Assembly (NCBI RefSeq): GCF_014356525.2
Contig: NC_052506.1
Location: 11,141,900 to 11,205,899 of the forward strand
Length of the DNA: 64,000 nt
Reading direction: 5' to 3'
Source: Nilaparvata lugens
Taxonomy: Eukaryota; Arthropoda; Insecta; Hemiptera; Delphacidae
Positions within the stretch are counted from its first letter, which is position 1, and every line of letters starts with the position of its first letter. A model generated the notes under the pieces. It was given only the letters and a program-made list of their open reading frames with translations. It ran no database searches and was not told the origin of the DNA. A program made the translations under genes and the position numbers. This document shows positions 1-11,800 of the stretch, in pieces.

Positions 1-575
1 CAAAGATCTGAGCCAGCTGGTGACAGGACAATAACGCTGGAAACACACGAGGTCTGCTATCTCTTCATAGTGAATTATTTAATAGAATCAACAGTTGCCA
101 AGAGTTTGCAATTGAAATAATCACATTTTCTCAAATTTCGAGCTTATTTTCAATTTTAGGTGAAAATGTAACTGAACATTAATTGTAGAGATTTTTATGC
201 TCAATCTTTTCCACTTAAAATTTTTTGTTTAAATTGTATCTGAAGCCTGATAGTTGGGAATCTAAAGTCAAACTTTGCATAGATTGGGCGGAGCTCCTGA
301 AATTTTTACAGATATGAGACTTGTGGCAGTTGATAGAGCTTATCAACGACTATTCTAGGTATGAATTTGATCAAAATCGTTGGAGCCGTTTTCGAGAAAA
401 TCGCAAAAAGCCCTGTTTTTGACAACATTTTCGTCATTTCAGCCGCCATCTTTAATTGAATTTGATCGAAATTGTTCGTGTCGGATCACTATATTGTAAT
501 TACCTTGAGTTCCAAATTTCAAGTCATTCCGTTAATTGGGAGATGAGATATCGTGTACACAGACGCACATACACT

Positions 576-659
<84 letters not shown>

Positions 660-802
660 GACCATTACCCAAAAACCACTTTTTTGGACTCAGGGGACCT
701 TGAAACGTATAGAAATTTACAAATTGGGGTACCTTAATTTTTCTCGGAAAGCAATACTTTCCTTACCTATGGTAATAGGGCAAGGAAAGTAAAAACCGCA
801 AC
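1..802 (+). mobile_element. Dispersed repeat family R, copy 1 (left-truncated by window edge)
   Basis: This is the first of five copies of a non-coding family; the others are at 15338-16160, 21068-22090, 38840-39660 and 60258-61581. The right terminus GGCAAGGAAAGT is the inverse of ACTTTCCTTGCC seen near the left end of complete copies, so it is a TIR-type element. A subterminal hairpin (CTTTCCTTACC... GGCAAGGAAAG) is visible. No intact ORF runs through it. It probably lies in a UTP6 intron upstream of the first visible exon. Confidence 0.8.
579..655. repeat. (AC)n microsatellite inside family R copy 1
   Basis: About 38 uninterrupted AC units. Copy 5 has an AC-rich array at the same internal position (61379-61446) and copy 2 has a short GT-rich tract (about 15470-15495), so the microsatellite seeds from the element itself. 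Confidence 0.95.
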
Positions 803-1556
803 AGTATACTGCAGCGGGAACCAAAGTTACGAGCGCATGATACTCTTGTTTAATAGGCTCTGTGCTATAACCAATATAATTAATAACATAACTATTTATC
901 AGCTTAAAAATAATTTTCTGCTGGTTAAAAAATCAAAACACACCTGAAACTAATTCTATATTCCATACCTATACTATTTATGGAATTCCAATTTTTCATA
1001 TTGAATATAGTTTGTTATTACTCAGAATTCATAATCTAGTTTAATCAATTACTATTTGTTGAATATTTCATTATAAACGACCTAAATTTACTGTCATTAG
1101 GTCCATTATCATCATCCATATGAACCTATATGAAATTCCAATTTTTCATAGTTTGAATATAGTTTTTTATTACTCAGAATTCAGAATCTCGTTTAATCAA
1201 TTACTATTTGTTGAATATTTCATCATAAACGACCTAAATTTATTGTTATTCTAGACGAGCAGATTTTAGTATACTGTAGTTGTCTTTGATTTAATTGATA
1301 AATTCAGGCATCTGTGCTTTCAACTTAGAAACGATATACTTATATAACATCACTTTTGCTGAAACCTCTTGAAATCCATACGTGGATCCATAAAAACTTT
1401 GGTGAGAATTTGTACAGTTGAACCCAATATAGTGGAACTCACGATATGAAGAAAAATTCATTGTATCGGGGTATTCTTTATAACAAGAGTACTTTTTAAA
1501 ATTGTAACTTGTAATTCTAGAGTAACATTAAATTGATACGTTACAAGGCTGACCCC
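803..1556. repeat. Intronic stretch with a diverged direct duplication
   Basis: AT-rich, no coding signal. A segment of about 117 bp (981-1097) recurs at about 1130-1247 with scattered substitutions. Both copies contain GAATTCCAATTTTTCAT-like and ACTATTTGTTGAATATTTCA blocks. The rest looks unique. Confidence 0.6.
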
Positions 1557-1558
1557 TT

Positions 1559-2234
1559 AAGCCTAGTTTACATAGTCTTTGGATATTGTCATCACGTGGT
1601 TGCGGATTGTCGGAGGCCAGGCCAGTTAAACGAGAAAATGTTTATACGCGGCCAACTATTGGACCGGCAGTTGACAGCTAAACATGTCCGAGCTCTCGTC
1701 ATCTGTTGTGACTGAACTGGCAAAACCAAGACAGCGCACTGGCCTACATCGTTCACACAGCGCCAATTATCGCGACAACTGAGATTCCGAGTGGGGGGGG
1801 GCTCGCTGGGCCCAATTGACTGTCCATAGTCTACTCCCGGAGACAGTTGAATTTCGGGACAGTTGGCAAGACAATTGGCCTGAAGTGTTTATACGAAGAC
1901 AATAATTTTATGCTAGTTAGTTGCCTTATGACAATTGTCTCGCCAATTGGCATCGTATAAACTAGGCTTAAACAGCTGAACTGGCAAAACCAAGACAGCG
2001 CTACTGGCCTACACCGTTCACACGGCGCCAATTGTCGCGACAACTGAGATTCCGAGTGGTGGGGGGCTCGCTGGGCCCAATTGACTGTCCATAGTCTACT
2101 CCCGGAAACAGTTGAATTTCGGGACAGTTGGCAAGACAATTGGCCTGAAGTGTTTATACGAAGACAATAATTTTATGCTAGTTAGTTGCCTTATGACAAT
2201 TGTCTCGCCAATTGGCATCGTATAAACTAGGCTT
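1559..2234. mobile_element. Harbinger-like MITE with duplicated inner segment and three termini
   Basis: The left end AAGCCTAGTTTA (1559-1570) is inverted at 2223-2234 and also at 1958-1969. A block of about 260 bp (1709-1969) is repeated almost exactly at 1975-2234, so one end of the element is present twice. The flanks read TTA before AGCC and TTA after GGCT, consistent with the 3-bp TWA target duplication of PIF/Harbinger elements. Internal sequence is GC-rich with many CCAATTGG-type palindromes. No transposase is visible. Confidence 0.7.
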
Positions 2235-2633
2235 TACAGTGGAGATTAGTGTCTCTTCCCTTCAAATTTACAGCTGTATGTAGTAGATATTTAGTAGTCT
2301 ACTCGTCGTATTTCTGCCAAAATGTTACATTCATAGTGACTATCATTGGTTTCGAAAATGTCTTTTAGTATACTGTCTAAGGATAGCCTGTACTACTATT
2401 TCCACAGTGAAATATTTGTCTTTTTTATTATTAGAAATTATAGTGATATCTAGATAATATGTGATATCTAATACGTAGATATTTGTAGTAAGAATTATTG
2501 CAATTGCGGTGAAATACCCTAAAAGATTCTGAAACTGCAGTCTGCAGATATTGACAACTGAAATATGTTATTTTCCATTGAATTATCCGATTTTATCATA
2601 TTAATAAATGAATAACACTTTTTTAATTCACAG
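2235..2633. other. Intron sequence, nothing recognised
   Basis: AT-rich sequence leading to the acceptor TTTTTTAATTCACAG that ends at 2633. No repeat or coding signal is recognised. Confidence 0.5.
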
Positions 2634-2835
2634 CAACTGCGTCAGTGAGTACAAAACAGCAGTGAAGAACGTAAATACAGAGAAAATGTGGAGTATGTAC
2701 CTTGAGACATTAATCAACGTGCAGAATGACAACGTTCAGTTCCCTTTACCTAATTACAAGAGGAAGCTGAATTGCCAAGCTTTCAGTGCCGCTGATGAAG
2801 CTATCAATCTTTCTGAAAAGTACTATCTGCTGTGG
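2634..2835 (+). CDS. UTP6: UTP6 exon (first visible)
   Basis: Acceptor TTCACAG ends at 2633 and donor GTGAGT starts at 2836. It begins with the third base of a codon, then encodes NCVSEYKTAV and EKMWSMYLETL (a HAT-like W..Y pattern) and ends ..KYYLLW in phase 0. A possible ATG at 2608 lies in the intron and should not be used as a start. Confidence 0.85.
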
Positions 2836-5800
2836 GTGAGTGCATTTATTACATCTCTGTTCATAAAAAAGAATAATTTATTACAATATTAGTGTCTGAT
2901 ACAATTTTTTTAGTAACTCAATCTTGAGCATAAGTTCAAGTAAATTTTAAGTTTGAATCTAGTCAAGTAAGACTTCAGTGAGTCAATCTTGAAATGAATT
3001 AAAAGAGAAATACAAGTAGAAATAAGATAAAAGGTCAGCTGTGTCAAATCAAATGAAAATCATCGTGAAACCGCACAGAGCAAAGACCTTGAAATTGAAG
3101 GCCGCCATTGGGGTATTTTAGCACGAGATATTATATCTATATATTTGTAATGTTATAGATTACAAAGGCTTTGGTATGTAATAATCTTATAGGTTGCCCC
3201 CTCAATGGCCGATTTCAATTCCAAGTACGACACTAGCGCTGCATGTGAGTCTATGCAGCTTTAAGGTCTTTGGCACAGAGCATAACCTAACCTAAGAGGA
3301 TTCTCATAATTGCAACGTTTTATTGTTATGTCCAAAAAAATCATGAAACACTTCTGTTAACCATCTTGAATTGAAATTTATTACAGAATAGCTTGTTATT
3401 AACAACATATTAGAACTAATTTGAATCATAATTATAATTATATGGTGTATGGCGGTCATCAGCGAATGTAACTACAGTTAAATTTTCTCTCAATAGGTAA
3501 TAGTACCTAGGTAATATTACTAATGTACCTAGAATACAATGTATTCAACATACATTGTATTCTAGGTACCTTGGAAATTATCTACCAATTACCTAGAATA
3601 CAATGTATTCAACATACATTGTATTCTAGGTACCTTGGAAATTACCCTTAAAACGTTTCTATTTTGATAATTTGATAGTATCCAAATCGGAAAGCTTTGA
3701 ATAATGTCACCAGTAAAGATTTCCCAAATACCTGTTGCACAGCCTTGATACGAATAAATATTGTAATGCTCATCTAGTTCTTGTGTTTATTAAACAATAG
3801 ATCGAGCAGCTGCGGAAAGACATGCCGTGTTTTGAACCGTTGAAAAAGTCGCAAGTTGATGACACAAAGAAGCAGACGTCAGGCAGCCAAGACGACTCTA
3901 GCCCTGAAAAGCTGGCTGAATTCCCTCCTCAGGTAACACATTAAATTGTTCTCATTTGAACTATATCATAGAGAAACAATAGCGTAAGTAGATATCCCAT
4001 GGTATAGGGCGTTTATGTCGCAACTTTTACTGTTATCTCAAGCCGATTATTGTTGATTTTTACTGTTTTGACCGGGTAAGAGTGTATGAACGGCACAAAA
4101 TTGGGGGACTACCAGCGTCATAAAGCTTCACGGGAAAGAACTACGTGGACTATCGGCTTGAGATAACAGTAAAAGTTGCGACATAAATGCCCTATACCAT
4201 GGGATATCTACTTATGCTATTGTTTCTCTACGACTATATTCACTGAAATTAACTCATTGAAGCTGTATAATAACCAGCTTCGCATTGGAGAAAATCATCA
4301 ATTTCTGTTAGTAGGTGTAGTTGAACGTACTGACTCACTACCTCCGTAAACAAAGCCGTAGCGCATTCGTGTGACGTCAGCACAGGTAGGACTCCTACAC
4401 CGATAAAAATTCGTTGATTTCAGTTGATCTATATCAGCTAGTGTTTTTATTGGTGCAGGAGTCCTACCTGTGCTGATGTCACACGAATGCACTATGGCTT
4501 TGTTTACGGAGGTAGTGACTGACTTGCTTTTCTGTTCACTTTTGATGGATACATTATTTCATCTGAGAGTTTACCTTTTGAAAGTGACAGTTATTTTATT
4601 GTAAGTTGGATTAGGATTGTACATAAAAGTTACAAATCAAATTACCCATTTTAACTTATATTTTTTTATTTGTCACATGTTTCATCTTTGAATTCTTTTT
4701 CAAGTGAATAAGCATAATAAAAACGTTAAATGTCAACAATAATAATAACGAATACTTGTATAATATGAACTCTCTATGAACTTTAATAATACACTAATAT
4801 TTTCTAGAGTCAACAAATTACTGCTGTTTGATTACTGATAAATGCATAATATGAACAGCTATCTTCAATAGACACCAAATTATTCAATAGTAAAGACTAG
4901 TTACTCGACTTTAGGTCCATAAGCAGTCTAAATACTAACGATTTGTTGTGAAGGAGCAAACTAGCAAAATAATAATAATAAACTGGCATATGAGAATTAT
5001 GCAGAAAGCAGCAATTCTTGGTACAACTAATATTGTACGCAAGTTTCTAAGCCTCTAATCTAGAAAAAAAGTGAATGATTCTCTGCTTTGAAGTGCAACT
5101 ATGTAGTCTTGAGATCAGGATATATTATAATAATTGAAATTATTGTATTGCAGGAGAGTTCAGGTGACAAGAGTTCATCGTCGAAGAGTACAAGTTGGGA
5201 GACACTGTGCCAGGTCCTAGAGAAGGCGACAGAGAAACACAGCTCTAGTTTTGCTCTTTGGGACAAGCGTCTCAGTCTGAACATGACGTGGGGTGGCGAT
5301 GCTGCTGTAGATGCTATCTTTGAACAGGCAATCGTACATCTGCAGGAGAACTCGCTTCCGCTTTGGAAGCTGATGCTGCAATACTGGCAGCTCACTGACC
5401 CCGATAAGGTAACCCGTGCTTTGCACTGCAGCTATGAAAAAAGTTAGCTGCAACACTCTCACCTATTCTACTTGTATCTAAATATTATGGTCTTCGGTTT
5501 TACTGTAGCAGTATTAATGAGAATAGAAAAGGCAGTATCCATTTGGAAAAGGGCTAACCGTTTGAAAAAGGCTATCACCTTTAGAAAAGGCTGTCGCCTT
5601 AAACCTAGACCTTCTTCTACCTTTCAGGTAGAATGATAATAATGATCAAAATATTTTTGATGAAATTTATCCCATTATTCTGCATATTTCCAACCAATCA
5701 ATTTCCACTAGCTACCGTATTCTAAGTTATTTTCAAAGACCTTAAAGATGCATAGACTCACATGCAGCGCTAGTGTCGTACTTGGAATTGAAATCCGCCA

Positions 5801-8800
5801 TTGAGGGGGCAACCCATAAGATTATTACATACCAATGCCACCAATGCCTTTGTGATCTATAGTATTACAAATAAATAATATATAATATCTCGTGCTAAAA
5901 TACCCCTATGGCGGCCTTCAATTTCAAGTAAGAGCTATCATTGGGAAGGCATAGGCATTGTGGGTCTATATCTCTTTAAGGTCTTTGGTTATTTTAGATT
6001 ATTTTAATAAGAATATTTATTGGCCATTAAACAAATATAGATGCAATAGGCTTCGTCAATTAACATAATACATAGTCAAACATATATCACATAAAAAATA
6101 ATTATGATATAGGTATTCAAGTTACAATTCTATGGTACTAGTATCACAGTCCATGAACTCTTTAATATTATAAAATGGATTTTTTCCAAGCCATTAATTA
6201 CTGTCTTAAAGCGTTTTACATGCAAATTTCTTATTCTAAGAGGAAGCTTATTGAATAATACATATCTTTGATACATATGACTTTTATGTGTCTTGGACAG
6301 TCTTACGTAAGGAGTTTGGAGATCAGTGTCAATTCTAGTATTATATTCATGATTATCAGTGATTCGAGAGAAATTGTTCAATTTGTTCTTAACCTGTAGC
6401 AAATTGTGATATACACTGTGATTCAATAGTTATTTGTGCAACTAGTGCGCAAAGTGACAGTTTGCTGCACCGAAAGAAACGTTTACGCCCGAGCCGTAGG
6501 CGAGGGCGGAATGGTTTCTTGAGTGCAGCAGAGGAACTTTGCGCACGTATTTCACATTAAGTTTTTTCTACAGTTACCATTGAATATGAAAAGTGGGTAA
6601 TTATGGGTAAAATTGCCTGAAATGCATCAAATGTTTTTCTGTGTAATTTTATTATTGATAAAAACCTTAATTTATTGTCAAATTGAATAAAAATGTTGTC
6701 CTTGGTTATAATATATAATGTAATAATTAGCGCGTTGTGCTTCGTTGCACCTCTGCTCACTATAGCAGCAGCCCAGTCACTGTTACCAACTTCATTTTGA
6801 TTTTGCTGCACTGTTGCTCCATATAACCTACTAAGTATTTTGCGTTGCCATGTTGCAAATCTGGAGTGCAGAAAAATTTTTCCCGCACTAGAGCGGAAAA
6901 GTGATTCTTTGCGTTCTGTAATCAGTGCAGCAATGGCCACTTTTCAACGTAACTGTAGGAAAAAAGAATACCACAACTTTGAAAATTGATAACTCTGCAA
7001 ACAATAAACGGAGAGTAAAGCACTATCTGTCATCGATTTGAGGAAGCTCTAAAGTTTTTTTAGTTCCTTATTTAGTCCCATTGGCACTCATCTGTCCGTT
7101 CCTATTTGAATGAAAACTATCCGAGGCAATGGATCGGCTGCGAAGCAGCTCGAGACAGAGCACTTCATCACTGGTCTCCAAGAAGCCCTGACCTCACCCC
7201 CTGAGATTTTTTTCTATGGGGGTACGTTAAAGATAAGGTGTATCGACCGTCTCTACCAACTAACATTGAGGAGCTCAAACAAGAAATAACAGCAGCTATA
7301 CAAACTGTTACGCCTGATATATACTACTGAGGGTGAGGAACGAGTTCGAGTATCGTATTGATATCACTCAAGTGTCTGGAGGGGGTCAAATTGAACATTT
7401 GTGAACTTGTTTTCTAGTGGGGAAAAACTTAATTTAATACTCTCCATTATGATTTATAACCCAAGTTTCTATTATGTTTCCTTGATTAAATACAGATTTT
7501 CAAAGTTGTGGTATTCTTTTCGAATCATTCTGTATATACAATGAAGGTAATTAAGCTATTTTAGCCAGTAAACCGTTTTGCTACTTAAAATAAATGACTG
7601 CATTTTGGTATTTGAATAACAAAATAGTTTGGTAATTTCATTTTAATAATAATTATTGTCTAAAATAGGGCTATGTTCAGCATTAAAAAATTAATTAATT
7701 GAAACTTCAATTTGATTTCAGGCTGAAAGATTGATGGAGAGAGGCTCAAATCAGACAGATCAGCCGAATTTATGCAACCCGCTAAGAGTAATACGGCTGG
7801 AATGGATTGCTCTGACCCAGGGGCTTGCAGCTGCTCGCAAGCTTTATTACAGATTAGCCGAAGACCCTCCTACTTCCCTGCAGCTGCATCGAAAGATGAT
7901 GGCGCTTGAGAATATGCAGCCCAGAAAGAGCATCAAAGACTTACGCATTGTGGGTCTATATCTCTTTAAGGTCTTTGGTTATTTTAGATTATTTTAATAA
8001 GAATATTTATTGGCCATTAAACAAATATAGATGCAATAGGCTTCGTCAATTAACATAATACATAGTCAAACATATATCACATAAAAAATAATTATGATAT
8101 AGGTATTCAAGTTACAATTCTATGGTACTAGTATCACAGTCCATGAACTCTTTAATATTATAAAATGGATTTTTCCAAGCCATTAATTACTGTCTTAAAG
8201 CGTTTTACATGCAAATTTCTTATTCTAAGAGGAAGCTTATTGAATAATACATATATTTGATACATATGACTTTTATGTGTCTTGGACAGTCTTACGTAAG
8301 GAGTTTGGAGATCAGTGTCAATTCTAGTATTATATTCATGATTATCAGTGTTTCGAGAGAAATTGTTCAATTTGTTCTTAACCTGTAGCAAATTGTGATA
8401 TACACTGTGATTCAATAGTTATTTGTGCAACTAGTGCGCAAAGTGACAGTTTGCTGCACCGAAAGAAACGTTTACGCCCGAGCCGTAGGCGAGGGCGGAA
8501 TGGTTTCTTGAGTGCAGCAGAGGAACTTTGCTCACGTATTTCACATTAAGTTTTTCCTACAGTTACCATTGAATATGAAAAGTGGGTAATTATGGGTAAA
8601 ATTGCCTGAAATGCATCAAATGTTTTTCTGTGTAATTTTATTATTGATAAAAACCTTAATTTATTGTCAAATTGAATAAAAATGTTGTCCTTGGTTATAA
8701 TATCTAATACTAATAATTTGCGCGTTGTGCTTCGTTGCACCTCTGCTCACTATAGCAGCCACAGCAGTCACTGTTACCAACTTCATTTTGATTTTGCTGC

Positions 8801-11800
8801 ACTGTTGCTCCATATAACCTACTAAGTATTTTGCGTTGCCATGTTGCAAATCTGGAGTGCAGAAAAATTTTTCCCGCACTAGAGCGGAAAAGTGATTCTT
8901 TGCGTTCTGTAATCAGTGCAGCAATGGCCACTTTTCAACGTAACTGTAGGAAAAAAGAATACCACAACTTTGAAAATTGATAACTCTGCAAAGAATAAAC
9001 GGAGAGTAAAGCACTATCTGTCATCGATTTGAGGAAGCTCTGAAGTTTTTTTAGTTCCTTATTTAGTCCCATTGGCACTCATCTGTCCGTTCCTATTTGA
9101 ATGAAAACTATCCGAGGCAATGGATCGGCTGCGAAGCAGCTCGAGACAGAGCACTTCATCACTGGTCTCCAAGAAGCCCTGACCTCACCCCCTGAGATTT
9201 TTTTCTATGGGGGTACGTTAAAGATAAGGTGTATCGACCGCCTCTACCAACTAACATTGAGGAGCTCAAACAAGAAATAACAGCAGCTATACAAACTGTT
9301 ACGCCTGATATACTACTGAGGGTGAGGAACGAGTTCGAGTATCGTATTGATATCACTCAAGTGTCTGGAGGGGGTCACATTTAACATTTGTGAACTTGTT
9401 TTCTAGTGGGGAAAAACTTAATTTAATACTCTCCAATATGATTTATAACCCACGTTTCTATTATGTTTCCTTGATTAAATACAGATTTTCAAAGTTGTGG
9501 TATTCTTTTCGAATCATTCTGTATATACAATGAAGGTAATTAAGCTATTTTAGCCAGTAAACCGTTTTCTACTTAAAATAAATGACTGCATTTTGGTATT
9601 TGAATAACAAAATAGTTTGGTAATTTCATTTCAATAATAATTATTGTCTAAAATAGGGCTATGTTCAGCATTAAAAAATTGATTTATTGAAATTTCAATT
9701 TGATTTCAGGCTGAAAGATTGATGGAGAGAGGCTCAAATCAGACAGATCAGCCGAATTTATGCAACCCACTGAGAGTTATACGGCTGGAATGGATTGCTC
9801 TGACCCAGGGGCTTGCAGCTGCTCGCAAGCTTTATTACAGATTAGCCGAAGACCCTCCTACTTCCCTGCAGCTGCATCGAAAGATGATGGCGCTTGAAAA
9901 TATGCAGCCCAGAAAGAGCACTTCATCACTGGTCTCCAAGAAGCCCTGACCTCACCCCCTGAGATTTTTTCTATGGGGGTACGTTAAAGATAAGGTGTAT
10001 CGACCGCCTCTACCAACTAACATTGAGGAGCTCAAACAAGAAATAACATCAGCTATACAAACTGTTACGCCTGATATACTACTGAGGGTGAGGAACGAGT
10101 TCGAGTATCGTATTGATATCACTCAAGTGTCTGGAGGGGGTCACATTTAACATTTGTGAACTTGTTTTCTAGTGGGGAAAAACTTAATTTAATACTCTCC
10201 AATATGATTTATAACCCAAGTTTCTATTATGTTTCCTTGATTAAATACAGATTTTCAAAGTTGTGGTATTCTTTTCGAATCATTCTGTATATACAATGAA
10301 GGTAATTAAGCTATTTTAGCCAGTAAACCGTTTTGCTACTTAAAATAAATGACTGCATTTTGGTATTTGAATAACAAAATAGTTTGGTAATTTCATTTCA
10401 ATAATAATTATTGTCTAAAATAGGGCTATGTTCAGCATTAAAAATTGATTTATTGAAATTTCAATTTGATTTCAGGCTGAAAGATTGATGGAGAGAGGCT
10501 CAAATCAGACAGATCAGCCGAATTTATGCAACCCGCTGAGAGTAATACGGCTGGAATGGATTGCTCTGACCCAGGGGCTTGCAGCTGCTCGCAAGCTTTA
10601 TTACAGATTAGCCGAAGACCCTCCTACTTCCCTGCAGCTGCATCGAAAGATGATGGCGCTTGAAAATATGCAGCCCAGAAAGAGCATCAAAGACTTACGC
10701 ATGTACCACATATTAACGTGTCTCGAATTCGGCGCTGATAATGTGGGTAGGTACTATGAAATCCTTATTTAAAAAATTCTATTTGTCGTACTGATGGAGA
10801 GAACCATTACCAAATAAATCAGAAAACATTGTAATAACTTGACCCTCAATTACACGCTAAGCGGCATAGCGTACCGCACTTCTGCATATTTGTACTTTCA
10901 AGGTGGCTGCAATGGCTGCCATTTTCCAATGCTGCGACATTTTCGTTCATCATACCTTTCCGTAGTAGATGAGGGTTGGAAGGAGTGTGGGGACGTTTCT
11001 TTAGTGTGCAGCTGACTGTTGAAGTCGGAAGACCTCATTTTTAAGATAAATCAACTTCACAATATTGCACTCAATAATTTTTTCTTTCTATAATTTTATT
11101 TTTATTTTTTATTGCTAAAGTTGATAACCACTTTTCCTTATATACTATTATTAGTATTTTGTATTTTTGTTTTCTTTGCAAAACCAACAATTATTATTAG
11201 ATAGAATATACAATTTTCTCAATTTCTATTTGAATAACTAAGGCTATCATATTCAAAAAGTTTTTTCTCATTTTCATCACCTATGTACAGCTCAAATTCT
11301 ATGAAGAAAGATTTTAAAACACACAATTTACATATAGCGGCACTCGGTGCCGCGCGCGTGTAATATCATTAGGAGGCGCCTAGCGTGTAGTTGAGGGTTA
11401 ACCATGGCGGCAAACCAATGGGACACCACTGATGATCTAGTCTAATACGGGCTCAAATATCTTGATATATGATGAAAAATGTATTGTATAATATCTTACG
11501 ATAGTCATTGTAAACGTTATACCAAACTAAACTAAATTTACAAGTGGCTTGTTCCAAAACAATAATATTATCGACCTTTTATGTGCAGGTTTTATATTTA
11601 TTATGGAAAAATATTTTTTTTGTCAAAATTAATGGTGGTGCAATTTAGCAGTTTTTTGACAGAGCTCAAACTTTACTGCTTGGAATAAGGCGCCAGCAAA
11701 TTTGAACGAATCAAGCGGCCCTTGGTGTGTTTAGACTATTTGTCAATAGATGATAACTTTTGTAGGATATTTTGTCAATAAACGTTGAAAAAATTGATAA

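Larger units (their letters stand above)
5955..9920. repeat. Tandem duplication, unit about 1990 bp (two copies)
   Basis: 5955-7944 is repeated from 7945 to 9920 with about 98-99% identity (sporadic substitutions and homopolymer indels). The junction uses GCAT: exon text CTTACGCAT runs into MITE text GCATTGTGGGTC at 7945-7948. The unit carries the right end of a hAT MITE, a LINE fragment, a MITE, a mariner relic and most of UTP6 exon 4. Confidence 0.93.
9148..10681. repeat. Second, nested tandem duplication, unit 767 bp
   Basis: 9148-9914 is repeated from 9915. The junction uses AGAGCA, shared between exon text AGAAAGAGCA and mariner-relic text GACAGAGCA. It created exon copy 2 (truncated) and exon copy 3 (complete). 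Confidence 0.92.

Noticed and set aside
456..792. His/Thr repeat proteins (long HTHTHT runs)
   Set aside because: Pure translation of the (AC)n microsatellite within a transposable element.
2608..2633. ATG at 2608 as a UTP6 start
   Set aside because: It lies upstream of a good acceptor (CAG at 2631-2633), and the encoded residues (MNNTFLIHS) are intron sequence; the family is longer at the N-terminus.
6557..8931. Minus-strand ORFs of 64-127 codons in the 540-bp repeat
   Set aside because: Shared only because the repeat is duplicated; no domain, and frames break between copies.
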